Of a DNA stretch of 64,000 bases, positions 35,398 to 43,871 are shown piece after piece; within the stretch, counting starts at the first letter, position 1; the number at the start of each line of letters is the position of its first letter. A program made the position numbers and the translations under genes. The notes beneath the pieces were generated by a model. The model ran no database searches, was not told the DNA's origin, and worked only from the letters and a program-made list of their open reading frames with translations. Origin of the DNA: Paenibacillus sp. UNC499MF (GTDB lineage: Bacteria; Bacillota; Bacilli; Paenibacillales; NBRC-103111); contig NZ_FNVF01000002.1 of NCBI RefSeq assembly GCF_900107975.1, positions 387,178-451,177 on the forward strand, written 5' to 3'.

Positions 35398-36708
35398 ATG
35401 AAACCCTGGACCGAAAAGGAAGTCCTTCACCTTCTGGGGAGAGCTTCTTTTTCCGCTACGCCGGGAGAAGTGGATAGATGTCTGAAGTTAGGCCGGGAAG
35501 AAACAGTCCGCAGGCTCACCTCGGGCCGGCCTCTGGCCGACGGAGCCGCCTCCGCTCTAGTTTTCTCGGAGGTAAAAGCGGACGAGAAACCGCTGATCGT
35601 AACGGGAGTGGGCGACCAGCAAACGTATTGGCTGTACCGGATGATCGCGTCACCGGCTCCGTTGGTGGAGAAAATGACCCTGTTTTGGCACGGACACTTT
35701 GCTTCGTCCCAGTATAAAGTGAGCGATATTAAGCTCATGGTGCGCCAGAACGACCTGTTCCGGCAGCACGCCCTGGGCAGCTTCCGCAAGCTGACCGAAG
35801 AAATCGGCCAAGACCCGGCCATGATGCTGTATCTGGATTCATATACGAATCAGAAAGGGAGCCCCAACGAGAATTACGCCCGCGAGATGATGGAGCTGTT
35901 TACACTGGGGATCGGCAATTACACCGAACAGGATGTGAAGGAAGCGGCAAGGTCCTTGACGGGATGGAACTATAACCGGAAAACCGATATCGTCCAGTAT
36001 CAGGAAGCGCGGCACGATGCCGGACATAAGGTTTTTCTGGGCGAAGCGGGATATTTCGATTCCGCGGATGTGGTTCGCGTCGTCTTCAAGCAGGCGGCGC
36101 TTCCGAAGTTTCTGGCGACGAAGCTGCTCCAGTATTTTGCGGCGGAAAACCCGCCCGATGCCTGGATTGAGCGGGTCGCCCGAAATATTTCGAAAATGCC
36201 GACAATCGGGGACGTCCTGTACGATTTGTTTGTTTCCGACGAATTTTACGAGGAAGCCTACCGTCTGTCTCTTGTCAAAAATCCGGCGGAGTACGTGGCG
36301 GGCACCATGAGGACGCTGGGACTTCCCTTAACGGCGGCTTTCCGCGCGAGTATGGGGCTTATGGGCATGGAATTGTACGCTCCGCCGGATGTGTCCGGCT
36401 GGAAGGGAGGGGCTTCCTGGCTGGCGACAAGCCGCCTGATCGCGCGCTACCAGTTCGCCGAGAAGGTAGCCAAACGCGTCACGGAAGACCAGCTCCAGTC
36501 TTTGGTCCCGCAAGTTGCGCCAGCCGGTCCCGAAGCGTATGTGGAGGGCTGGAGGCGCGGCATAGGGATGGCTCCGCTCGGCAAGAACACGATGAGTGTG
36601 CTGACGCAGTACGCGGCGGAGACGATCGTGAACTCGAAAAAACCGGCCGGGGGCAAACGGAGCCTGCTGCAGCTTCTGCTCATCAGCCCGGAAGCACAGA
36701 TGAAGTGA
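35398..36708 (+). CDS. DUF1800 family protein
   Basis: A 436-residue protein with the DUF1800 features: an N-terminal LLGRASFSATPGEVD segment, MTLFWHGHFASSQ, NENYAREMMELFTLGIGNYTEQDVKEAARSLTGW-type core and PPDVSGWKGGASWL near the end. No signal peptide or membrane helix is seen, so export might depend on its Tat-targeted neighbour. The start at 35398 is preceded by AGGTGGTG. The next gene, DUF1501, follows after 16 bases; the two families occur as a pair in many bacteria. The molecular role is unknown. Confidence 0.85.
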   Translation: MKPWTEKEVLHLLGRASFSATPGEVDRCLKLGREETVRRLTSGRPLADGAASALVFSEVKADEKPLIVTGVGDQQTYWLYRMIASPAPLVEKMTLFWHGHFASSQYKVSDIKLMVRQNDLFRQHALGSFRKLTEEIGQDPAMMLYLDSYTNQKGSPNENYAREMMELFTLGIGNYTEQDVKEAARSLTGWNYNRKTDIVQYQEARHDAGHKVFLGEAGYFDSADVVRVVFKQAALPKFLATKLLQYFAAENPPDAWIERVARNISKMPTIGDVLYDLFVSDEFYEEAYRLSLVKNPAEYVAGTMRTLGLPLTAAFRASMGLMGMELYAPPDVSGWKGGASWLATSRLIARYQFAEKVAKRVTEDQLQSLVPQVAPAGPEAYVEGWRRGIGMAPLGKNTMSVLTQYAAETIVNSKKPAGGKRSLLQLLLISPEAQMK

Positions 36709-36724
36709 GCGGAGGACTGCGGAT

Positions 36725-37954
36725 ATGAATTTGACGAGAAGAGACTTTCTGATCAAGGGGACGGCGCTGATAGCGGCGATCGGCATCGGAGGCCCCCTGC
36801 TCTATGCGGACAGTAAAAATATACTCAAGCCCGGACCGCCGGCCGGCCCGAAAGACAGGGTCCTCGTTGTCGTCCAGCTTTCCGGCGGGAACGACGGCCT
36901 TAATACGCTGATTCCCTACGGAATCGGAGCCTACCACGATGCCAGGCCGCGTCTTCGTCTCCAGCAGCACGAGGTGCTGGACATCAACGGCCAGATCGGC
37001 CTGCACCCGAGCCTGTCGCAGCTTCACGGGCTGTATCAGCGGGGCAAAGTGGCGATCGTGCAGGGGGTAGGCTACCCGAAGCCCAACCATTCCCATTTCC
37101 GTTCCATGGAAATCTGGCATACCGGGGAGCCGGAGAAGCGGATCAGCGACGGTTGGCTGGGACGCTATGCTTTCTCGTCCCTGGATACGGCGAATCCGCT
37201 CCGGGCCGTCCAGCTCGGGAAGACGGAGACGCGGGCTCTCCGCCACGACTCCATTTCGCTTCCCGTCGTGTCGGCGCTGGATTCCTACAAGATCTTTACC
37301 AGCAAGCCCCCCGATCCGGAACGGGGCCGTCTGAACAAGGCTTTCCTGGATATGTACAACCTGAACAAGCAGGCGGCTCCTCTGCGGGTGACCTGCTCCA
37401 GCGGGATCGAAGCTTACCGGAGCGTGGAAGCCATCGGCTCCCTGAAGCCGGGTTATACGGCGGGCGCCCCGTACCCGGACAGTTCATTCGCCAAGGACTT
37501 GCAGCTTGCCGCGCAGCTCATGGCGTCCGGTTCCGGCACCCGGGTGTTCTACACCCAGCTGGGACCGTTCGACGACCATGCCAACGAGAAGGCGCATCAT
37601 GCCGCCATGCTGTCTACGCTGGACGGAGGACTCGGCGCCTTCTACCGGGACCTGGAAGCCCACGGCCTCCAGGATCAGGTCATGGTCATGGCGTTCTCCG
37701 AATTCGGGCGGCGAATGAAAGAGAACGGCAGCGGCGGGACGGATCACGGTACCGCCGGGCCTGTTTTTCTGCTGGGAGGCGGTGTGAGCGGCGGCCTTTA
37801 CGGGGCTTATCCGAGCCTCACGAAGCTGGATAAGGGAGATTTGAAGGCGGAACTCGACTTCAGATCGGTGTATTACACCGTCGTGGAGAACTGGCTGAAC
37901 GGGGACGCCCGCAGTGCGGTCGGACGCTTGTACGAGAAGCTCTCGTTCGTGTAG
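36725..37954 (+). CDS. DUF1501 family protein with twin-arginine signal
   Basis: A 409-residue protein starting with a Tat signal (Thr-Arg-Arg-Asp-Phe-Leu-Ile-Lys, residues 4-11, then a hydrophobic stretch to about 28), so it is exported folded. The core has VVQLSGGNDGLNTLIPY, HPSLSQLHGLY, VQGVGYPKPNHSHFRSMEIW, DDHANE and TDHGTAGPVFLLGG, the pattern of the DUF1501/alkaline-phosphatase-like superfamily, with conserved Asp and His residues that could bind metal. Function is uncharacterised. It is the second gene of the DUF1800-DUF1501 operon; a GGAGGA ribosome site precedes it and a terminator follows. Confidence 0.85.
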   Translation: MNLTRRDFLIKGTALIAAIGIGGPLLYADSKNILKPGPPAGPKDRVLVVVQLSGGNDGLNTLIPYGIGAYHDARPRLRLQQHEVLDINGQIGLHPSLSQLHGLYQRGKVAIVQGVGYPKPNHSHFRSMEIWHTGEPEKRISDGWLGRYAFSSLDTANPLRAVQLGKTETRALRHDSISLPVVSALDSYKIFTSKPPDPERGRLNKAFLDMYNLNKQAAPLRVTCSSGIEAYRSVEAIGSLKPGYTAGAPYPDSSFAKDLQLAAQLMASGSGTRVFYTQLGPFDDHANEKAHHAAMLSTLDGGLGAFYRDLEAHGLQDQVMVMAFSEFGRRMKENGSGGTDHGTAGPVFLLGGGVSGGLYGAYPSLTKLDKGDLKAELDFRSVYYTVVENWLNGDARSAVGRLYEKLSFV

Positions 37955-38071
37955 GCTTCGTGCCGCGTGCCCGCTTCCTTTCAGGTAGCCAGAAGGCAGC
38001 CGACTGTACGGTAGGCATGAACTTATCTTGGCTTCCGGCTTCCGGTTTGAGCCGTCTGCCCCGCATACAAG

Positions 38072-38108
38072 AAAGACCGTTCCCTCAAGGGGGACGGTCT
38101 TTTTTTTC
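38072..38108 (+). terminator. Terminator of the DUF1800-DUF1501 operon
   Basis: AAAGACCGTTCCC (38072-38084), TCAA loop, GGGGGACGGTCTTT (38089-38102) and a run of eight Ts. Confidence 0.9.
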
Positions 38109-38136
38109 GTTCAAGGTGTCAGCCGGTTAGAGCTGA

Positions 38137-38238
38137 TTAGTAAAGGAACGCTTTGCTGATGATAACCAGCAGAATGAACAGAACCAGAATGGCACCTGTG
38201 CTTGTAAAACCTCCGCCGTATCCGCCAACTCCTGACAT
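38137..38238 (-). CDS. YjcZ-family small sporulation peptide
   Basis: A 33-residue peptide: a short Gly/Tyr-rich head (MSGVGGYGGGF) followed by one hydrophobic helix (about 14-30). This is the pattern of the YjcZ family of small spore-related membrane peptides. An AAGGAGG ribosome site lies at a good distance from the ATG at 38238; the frame runs further upstream but without a start signal. A sigma-K-like promoter lies just upstream. Confidence 0.8.
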   Translation of the reverse strand: MSGVGGYGGGFTSTGAILVLFILLVIISKAFLY

Positions 38239-38271
38239 TTCGCATGACCTCCTTCGTAATGGAGTACGTGA

Positions 38272-38299
38272 TATCGTATGCGCCGTGATACCGTAAGGT
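38272..38299 (-). promoter_or_regulatory. Candidate sigma-K promoter of the YjcZ-like gene
   Basis: On the minus strand: AC (38299-38298), 17-base spacer, CATACGATA (38280-38272), which fits the late mother-cell consensus AC-N16/17-CATANNNTA. By consensus only; such short motifs also arise by chance. Confidence 0.4.
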
Positions 38300-38462
38300 C
38301 TGGGTGGGCACTGCCCAAGTATGCGGGCGGCCCGGAATCCGCACGTTTTACCTTCTGCGGCCGTATGATAGAACAGATGAATAAATCTAACCAAACCGCC
38401 GGTTTACTTGCCGGTTTTCGCTTACACGTCTATTTGCATATGGAGAATACGGGAGGCTGGCC

Positions 38463-39269
38463 ATGGATTCACAAAACGTTCTGCCCAATACCAAACTGGG
38501 TAAAACCCAATTTCTGAATCGGCACTCGGAGCTGAAAAAGTATCAGCCAGATACGGCGCAGGCAACGAAAGATCATTTGTACGACTTTCTTAAGCGGTAC
38601 CGGATGGTGTACGTCAAGCCGAACAATGGCACGGGGGGCCGGGGCATTTTCAAGGTGGAATACAGTCCGAAGGGCCGATACCGGTATCAGATCAATGAGA
38701 CGAAAAAGAAATTCGACACGTACGATGAGCTTTACCGCACCATGTCCAAGTGTTTCGGGGACACGAAACATCTCGTTCAGCGCGGCATTAATCTTTTGAC
38801 GAGCAAGGGCCGGCCTTTCGACATCCGGATCATGGTACAGAAAAATTTGCGGGGCGATTGGGAAAACACCGGCATTATCGGCCGTGTGGCCCACCCGGAT
38901 AAGATCGTGACCAATTATCACCGGGGCGGAACACCGACGGAAATTTCGAAGCTTTTGAAGGAGTATCTAAAAAAGGAGCACGTGGCGGATTATGTGGCGA
39001 AGCTGAACCGGCTCGGTCATGAAATCGCCGAATACATGGAGACCGGTTATCCCAAAGTAACGGCGATCGGCGTGGATATCGCGCTGGATAACGAGCTGAA
39101 GCCCTGGATACTCGAGGTGAACACTAAGCCGGACGCTTCTATTTTCAAAAAGCTGGACGACAAAAGCATCTATCGGAAAATATGGAAGTACAAAAAAGCG
39201 AACCGGATCGTCATTCGCAGAAGAAGCGACGACAGAATCGCCAAATCCCAGCCTCTTACCAAAGTATAA
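38463..39269 (+). CDS. YheC/YheD-type spore-coat-associated ATP-grasp protein (short form)
   Basis: A 268-residue protein made up of an ATP-grasp domain of the YheC/D endospore-coat family: VYVKPNNGTGGRGIFKVE (nucleotide-binding loop), LVQRGINLLTSKGRPFDIRIMVQK, then WILEVNTKPDAS, which carries the metal-binding Glu and Asn. It lacks the N-terminal domain seen in the two paralogues nearby (39414-40616 and 42436-43788). ATP-grasp enzymes usually ligate a carboxylate to an amine; the substrate is unknown. A GGGAGG ribosome site precedes the ATG. The C-terminal end is very basic. Confidence 0.82.
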   Translation: MDSQNVLPNTKLGKTQFLNRHSELKKYQPDTAQATKDHLYDFLKRYRMVYVKPNNGTGGRGIFKVEYSPKGRYRYQINETKKKFDTYDELYRTMSKCFGDTKHLVQRGINLLTSKGRPFDIRIMVQKNLRGDWENTGIIGRVAHPDKIVTNYHRGGTPTEISKLLKEYLKKEHVADYVAKLNRLGHEIAEYMETGYPKVTAIGVDIALDNELKPWILEVNTKPDASIFKKLDDKSIYRKIWKYKKANRIVIRRRSDDRIAKSQPLTKV

Positions 39270-39300
39270 AACGGGATCGGAGCCGCCGGAGAAGGCATAT

Positions 39301-39339
39301 AAAAAAGGGTGCAGGAGAATCTCCTGCACCCCTTTTTTT
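39301..39339. terminator. Bidirectional terminator between two YheC/D genes
   Basis: AAAAAAGGGTGCAGGAGA (39301-39318) and TCTCCTGCACCCTTTTTT-like arm (39320-39338) form a perfect 12-base stem with T-runs on both strands; it serves two convergent genes. Confidence 0.9.
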
Positions 39340-39413
39340 ACGCTTTAGCCGCAAGACCGCTTATGAAGGAACGCCCCGTCACATTTACGATCCGGAGACG
39401 AGGCGCCCGGCGG

Positions 39414-40616
39414 TTATTTTTCCTGCTCCTCCTCCTGCTGCTGATGCTGCTGATGCTGCTGATGCTGCTGATGCTGCTGATGCTGCTTCAGTTCCAGCTT
39501 CAGCTCTAGCTTCAGTTCTTGCTTCTTCTCCTGCTTCTGCTTCTGTTCTTGTTCGTTTAAATAAAGTGCGTACTGCAGCGGCCGGCGGATGGATTGCTGG
39601 TACAGATCTATGCGGCCCATCTTCTTGAACAGTTCGCGTCCCGGCTTCGGATTGACTTCGATCAGCCACACGCTGCCCTGCTTATCGATTCCGATATCGA
39701 GCCCGTATTCCAGCATTCTGCCGAAATGCTTCTCGATGACGGTGACGACCCCATGGGCCAGATCGTGGCACTCGGCGATGATCTCGCGTGTCTTCTCAGG
39801 CGTGAAACGTTTGTGCAGCACAGCTTCCGTGGAGGACGCGCGGCCGCCTCCGTGCAGGTTCGAAGTGGGATTGTTAACGCCGCCTATGCGCATGCCTTCG
39901 CCGGTCACTTCCCACTTACCCTTGTCGTTCTTCTGGATGAGCAGCCGCATGTCGGACACGTGGCCAGGGAGAAGATCCAGATCCAGTCCCTGCTGGATCA
40001 TAAAGCTGCCTTTGCGTATTCTCTCCTGACGGACCCACTGGTTGAGCCAGATTGTGAGCGAGGCGAGGTTGCGGAAGAGGATGTTGCGTTTCGCATACCC
40101 TTTCGTCCGCCCGAGCAGTCTGTAGCCGCCCTTCACCCGTGAAATCTTCACGATGCTTTTGCCACCGGTTCCGTTTCCGGGTTTGATGTAAACAATCTGG
40201 TGTTTTTTGAACATGCGCACGAGGTTTTCGGCGTTATAATCGACGGTAGCCGGAATCCATTTCTTGAGTGCTTCTTCATTCGAAAAAAGCCGGGTCGCGC
40301 TCATTTTGTTCGTAAACGTATGGTTGGCGTACACAAAATGCTTTTGTTTGCGGAATTCGCTGTAGCCTTCCTGTGCCGTTCGGCACCGGTCGATCACAAC
40401 GTCCGGCCAGGGGAAGATACGACTGGTCCAGCCTCCGTTTCCGTTGGGTATATAGCCGCGGACCTGTTTCTTATCCGGGAACGCATCTTTATGAGAGAAG
40501 ATAAATACAGTGGCGCCTAATTTCTGGCCTTCCCTAACCAGCGAGCGAAAATAACCGGGTTCCTTGAAGGAGTGCCCCTCCCGCCAGGTGAGGATGCCGA
40601 TTACGGGCTTTGCCAT
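39414..40616 (-). CDS. YheC/YheD-type spore-coat-associated ATP-grasp protein with His-Gln-Gln repeat tail
   Basis: A 400-residue member of the YheC/D endospore-coat family. The N-terminal domain begins PVIGILTWREG and FIFSHKDAF; the ATP-grasp part has VYIKPGNGTGGKSIVKI, MIQQGLDLDLLPGHVSDMRLLIQK and VWLIEVNPKPGRELF with the metal-binding Glu/Asn pair. The last 46 residues (355-400) are of low complexity: a Gln/Lys/Glu/Leu region and five exact His-Gln-Gln repeats (379-393). The start at 40616 follows AAGGGA 12 bases upstream. The likely role is in spore-coat assembly; the reaction is unknown. Confidence 0.83.
   Translation of the reverse strand: MAKPVIGILTWREGHSFKEPGYFRSLVREGQKLGATVFIFSHKDAFPDKKQVRGYIPNGNGGWTSRIFPWPDVVIDRCRTAQEGYSEFRKQKHFVYANHTFTNKMSATRLFSNEEALKKWIPATVDYNAENLVRMFKKHQIVYIKPGNGTGGKSIVKISRVKGGYRLLGRTKGYAKRNILFRNLASLTIWLNQWVRQERIRKGSFMIQQGLDLDLLPGHVSDMRLLIQKNDKGKWEVTGEGMRIGGVNNPTSNLHGGGRASSTEAVLHKRFTPEKTREIIAECHDLAHGVVTVIEKHFGRMLEYGLDIGIDKQGSVWLIEVNPKPGRELFKKMGRIDLYQQSIRRPLQYALYLNEQEQKQKQEKKQELKLELKLELKQHQQHQQHQQHQQHQQQEEEQEK
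39438..39482. repeat. Tandem 9-base repeat inside the YheC/D tail
   Basis: Five exact copies of CTGCTGATG on the plus strand (39438-39482), flanked by further CTCCTG/CTGCTT triplets. On the coding strand each copy reads CATCAGCAG (His-Gln-Gln). The period is a multiple of three, so copy-number change would alter tail length without shifting the frame. Confidence 0.95.
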
Positions 40617-40855
40617 AACGATTCCCAGTCCCTTCTTGTTAAACTGTATTATCATATGGCCGGCGGGAGCGGTTTGTGAGTTTTAATAGGGGGCCGCCGC
40701 GCCTATCCTTCCCCGGGCGAGGCACGGTCTGGAATCCTTTGACATACAATGAATGTACGAGTAGGGAATGCGCGGCCGACCGACTGCCGTCATGCACGAA
40801 ATACTGCGAGCGGGAACTGGGCGGGGTGCGGATAAGATTTCGGCGATACGCAAAT

Positions 40856-40882
40856 AAACCGGGAGGCAAGCTCCCGGTTTTG
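40856..40882 (-). terminator. Terminator downstream of the first NlpC/P60 gene
   Basis: AAACCGGGAG (40856-40865), loop GCAAG, CTCCCGGTTT (40871-40880), with TTTATTT following on the minus strand. Confidence 0.7.
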
Positions 40883-40896
40883 AAGGCCGTAACGCA

Positions 40897-41664
40897 TTAT
40901 TTGAGAATGCGGGCCGATGCGACGTAGTGATTTTTCTGCCAAGTGTTGTTGAGGTCGCCGATAACGACGTCATCCTTCGTATTCACGTTGTGGATGAATT
41001 TGTTGTCGCCGATGTAGATGCCCACATGGCCGATTTTGTTGACGGTGTCTTTGTTTTTGGCTGTAGCCGTCGTGGAGAAGAAGACGAGATCGCCTTTGCG
41101 CAGCTCGCTTTTGCTGACGGGTGTGCCCAGCTTGTACTGAGCTCTTGCGCCCCACGGCAGATGGACGCCTTCTTTGTTAAACACATACTTCGTAAACGAA
41201 GAGCAGTCGAAAATAAGCTTCTTCGTATCGTTCTTGGCGTAACCGTACTGCACTTTACCCTCCAAGGACTTGGCGAACGAAAGAATGCTGTCCGCCTGCT
41301 TGCTCCAGGACGCGCTGCTGGAACCGGAAGTTCCAGGTTTAGAAGGAGCCGGAGCCGTAGAAGTTCCGCCGCCGACAACCTTTAAGTATAAGGTGGAAAT
41401 ATAGCCGGTTTGACCGTTATAGTTCACCTTGACGAAATACTTATTTGTATTTTCGAGCACAGTCAATTTGGTGCCTTTAGGCACGCTTCCGTAAATTTTT
41501 CCTTGGCTGGAATAAGGAAGTTGTTTCAGATATGGATTGCCTGTGGTAATAATAGTAGATGATGTAGTAATTGCTGGCGCCGTCTCTGCAAAGGCGGCGC
41601 CGGCGCTAAGACTGCTTCCTGCAAGAAGACTTAGTCCCAGAACAAGCTTGGCTACTTTTTTCAT
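40897..41664 (-). CDS. Secreted SH3b-NlpC/P60 cell-wall peptidase
   Basis: A 255-residue exported D,L-endopeptidase of peptidoglycan. It has a signal peptide (cut about residue 26 after AFA), a bacterial SH3 domain (about 45-97) for wall binding, a Thr/Pro/Ser linker, and an NlpC/P60 domain with catalytic Cys154 (FDCSSFT), His213 (GHVGIYIG) and a third polar residue near His225. It lies 26 bases behind a second NlpC/P60 gene, so both may be on one transcript. Targets in the spore or vegetative wall cannot be told apart. Confidence 0.9.
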   Translation of the reverse strand: MKKVAKLVLGLSLLAGSSLSAGAAFAETAPAITTSSTIITTGNPYLKQLPYSSQGKIYGSVPKGTKLTVLENTNKYFVKVNYNGQTGYISTLYLKVVGGGTSTAPAPSKPGTSGSSSASWSKQADSILSFAKSLEGKVQYGYAKNDTKKLIFDCSSFTKYVFNKEGVHLPWGARAQYKLGTPVSKSELRKGDLVFFSTTATAKNKDTVNKIGHVGIYIGDNKFIHNVNTKDDVVIGDLNNTWQKNHYVASARILK

Positions 41665-41690
41665 AGATTGAATCCTCCGCTGGTAAAGAT

Positions 41691-42215
41691 TTATTTAATG
41701 ACTCTTACTGCGGTCACGTAATGGTTGTCCCACCAGCCGGAACCCATGTTGCTGTATTTGACGCCTCCTTCTCCGTAAGTGTGCAGGACTTTATTATTGC
41801 CGGCATAAATCCCGACGTGACCGATGCGTTTAACGGAGCTGGCGGAGTATTTCATTGTTGCTCTGGTGGAGAAGAAAACAAGATCTCCCGGTTTCAGTTC
41901 GCTGCGTTTGATCTTTGTCCCGTTTTTGGACTGATCGCGTGCGCCGCGGGCAAGTTTGATGCCGTTTTGCTGATATACATATTGAACGAAAGAAGAGCAG
42001 TCGAAGGAGCTTGTGTTGCCTGTTTTGGCTCCCAATTTGTAAGGTCTACCGAGATATTTCTTGCCGAGTGTAAAAATTTTGTCGGCTTTCGCTTTAAAAG
42101 CGGTAGAAGAAACGGCGGCGTGCGTTTGCTGAGGAAGAGCAGTAAGTCCTCCCGAGAGGGCGATTGCGGCGCTCAGACTTGCGATGATGAGTTTCTTTCC
42201 TAGTTGTTTTTTCAA
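41691..42215 (-). CDS. Secreted NlpC/P60 cell-wall peptidase
   Basis: A 174-residue peptidase with a signal peptide (about 1-33, AxA site at THAA) and an NlpC/P60 domain with Cys73 (FDCSSFV), His133 (GHVGIYAG) and His145. It has no SH3 domain. I place the start at TTG 42215, nine bases from GGAGG; the upstream in-frame ATG (42260) lies before the likely -10 box and has no ribosome site. It is a paralogue of the next gene downstream, consistent with local duplication. Confidence 0.88.
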   Translation of the reverse strand: MKKQLGKKLIIASLSAAIALSGGLTALPQQTHAAVSSTAFKAKADKIFTLGKKYLGRPYKLGAKTGNTSSFDCSSFVQYVYQQNGIKLARGARDQSKNGTKIKRSELKPGDLVFFSTRATMKYSASSVKRIGHVGIYAGNNKVLHTYGEGGVKYSNMGSGWWDNHYVTAVRVIK

Positions 42216-42246
42216 TGTCTTGTACCTCCATCTCGTGATGTGTCTC

Positions 42247-42274
42247 AGTATAGCACACACAAAGATGGGGTTAA
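42247..42274 (-). promoter_or_regulatory. Candidate promoter of the NlpC/P60 pair
   Basis: On the minus strand: TTAACC (42274-42269), 16-base spacer, TATACT (42252-42247), 31 bases before the TTG start. Confidence 0.45.
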
Positions 42275-42280
42275 TTGGAT

Positions 42281-42317
42281 AAAAAAGCGCAAACCCAGAC
42301 CTCGTCTGGGTTTGCGC
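42281..42317 (-). terminator. Terminator of the YheC/D gene at 42436-43788
   Basis: GCGCAAACCCAGAC (42287-42300) and GTCTGGGTTTGCGC (42304-42317) form a perfect 14-base stem; a six-T run follows on the minus strand. Confidence 0.9.
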
Positions 42318-42435
42318 CGTTTGATTAGAAAACTATTAGAAATAGCCGGAAAGGATCTAATGGACGAATGAGAAGCCTTACATTCTATTTTTTCTCGGCT
42401 ATTCTCCGCTTATCTCGGATTCTCTCGCATTCTCA

Positions 42436-43788
42436 TTAATGATTCGCCAAATACTTGGAGTAGCGGATGACCCTGCGGACGGACGGCCTGATCTTATTGC
42501 TAGTGCCCCCGTCCAGCGGGGTATTGTCGTTCTTGGACGGCTTTGAATTGACTTCGAGCAGCCATACCCGCCCGCCGGTATCGACAGCCAGATCAACCCC
42601 GAGCTCGCCGAACAGGGCGGGAATATGCGTCTGGATGCCTTCCGCTACGGCCAGGGCCGCTTTGCGGATCTGCGCCGAGATCTTCTTGTGCTCCGCGGCC
42701 GGCAGAGAGGTGCGGGCGAGCGCCTCCATGACCGTGCTGAGCGATCCGCCCCGGGCCAGATTGGAGACGAAGTGATTGGCTCCCGCAATCCGGGCGACGA
42801 CGGACGTAATCGCCCATTCGCCCCGCTGATCCTTCTGGACCAGGGCGCGGAAATCGACGGGGCGGCCGTCGGCCTGCACGAGCTGAAGACCCTGCTGGAT
42901 CTGGTAACGGCTCGTTTTCAGCTTTCCGGCCTGGGCGTTGAACAGCTTCAGCAGACTCGGATACACTTTCCGGCTCGTGCCGTTGAGCGTCGGAATTTCG
43001 CAGCTGTAGGATCCGCCGCCGAGGGAAGAGACGCGCAGGATGCCTTTGCCGAGGCTTCCCAGCACGGGCTTGAGGAAGACGGTGGCGTGCTTTTTGCACA
43101 TCGATTGAAGCATGGCATAATTTTTGAAGAGATACGACTCGGGAAGAAAGCTTTTGCATGCCGCATCGTCTTTTAACGCCTGAAAAACTTCCGTTTTGTT
43201 CAAATATTTCTCGTTAAACACTTTGGCGCCATGGCTTGCTTTGGCGTCCCGGAAAAATTGCTGGACCTTCGGCCGGTTTTCCAGAATGCGCGAGGTGAGC
43301 CGGTTATAAATAACGGAAGGCATCGGGAAAGTTCCCTTTTTCCAGCCTCCGGAGGCATAATGCCAGCCGTTTATTTGCGAGCTTCCCGGCTTGATGCCGT
43401 CAACGGAGAAGAAAAACACGCGGGCTCCCTGCTCCTTGCTCGCTTCGTCCAGCTCTTTGCAAAAAGTCGTGATCCCCCCGAACAAATTGGGGGAGGAGGG
43501 CTGAAGCGTCTTGACGAGCACGCCGAGCAGCGGGTTGGAACGGCCTGCTTTGGCATGGATTTGTGCCTCAAGAAGATCTTCTTCGATCAGTCCGCCGGTA
43601 AGGCCGCTCTCCGGGGAGCGGGGAGCCGGACTGCCGGCGGCATCCGGGACGGAGACTGCTTCCTCCGGTCCCGTTGAACCGCCGATGGGCGGGGTCATGC
43701 TCTCGGAGGATCGCGGATCCACCCGGAGCAGTCCCGCCGGAAGTTTAGATGCTTGCCGCGCTTTGCGGGACGGAACCAGTTTGGCCAT
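42436..43788 (-). CDS. YheC/YheD-type spore-coat-associated ATP-grasp protein (long form)
   Basis: A 450-residue YheC/D family member. The N-terminal 85 residues are an extra Pro/Ser/Gly-rich leader not seen in the paralogues, then the family N-domain (LLGVLVKTLQP, VFFFSVDGIKPG) and the ATP-grasp domain: VFLKPVLGSLGKGILRVSS, QIQQGLQLVQADGRPVDFRALVQK and VWLLEVNSKPSKND with the Glu/Asn metal site. The start at 43788 is set by AGAAGGGG seven bases upstream. The ger operon lies upstream on the same strand, 83 bases beyond its last gene. Confidence 0.83.
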   Translation of the reverse strand: MAKLVPSRKARQASKLPAGLLRVDPRSSESMTPPIGGSTGPEEAVSVPDAAGSPAPRSPESGLTGGLIEEDLLEAQIHAKAGRSNPLLGVLVKTLQPSSPNLFGGITTFCKELDEASKEQGARVFFFSVDGIKPGSSQINGWHYASGGWKKGTFPMPSVIYNRLTSRILENRPKVQQFFRDAKASHGAKVFNEKYLNKTEVFQALKDDAACKSFLPESYLFKNYAMLQSMCKKHATVFLKPVLGSLGKGILRVSSLGGGSYSCEIPTLNGTSRKVYPSLLKLFNAQAGKLKTSRYQIQQGLQLVQADGRPVDFRALVQKDQRGEWAITSVVARIAGANHFVSNLARGGSLSTVMEALARTSLPAAEHKKISAQIRKAALAVAEGIQTHIPALFGELGVDLAVDTGGRVWLLEVNSKPSKNDNTPLDGGTSNKIRPSVRRVIRYSKYLANH

Positions 43789-43871
43789 ATACAATCCCCT
43801 TCTCCAAACGAATCTCCTGCAAGCAGTTTATTAGAAGGGGAGGGTTGTTGTGCCTGTACGCTGCCGCGGAT

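Noticed and set aside
39182-39628. Plus-strand frame with Ala/Asp repeats
   Set aside because: It is the out-of-frame reading of the CTGCTGATG repeats of the minus-strand YheC/D gene.
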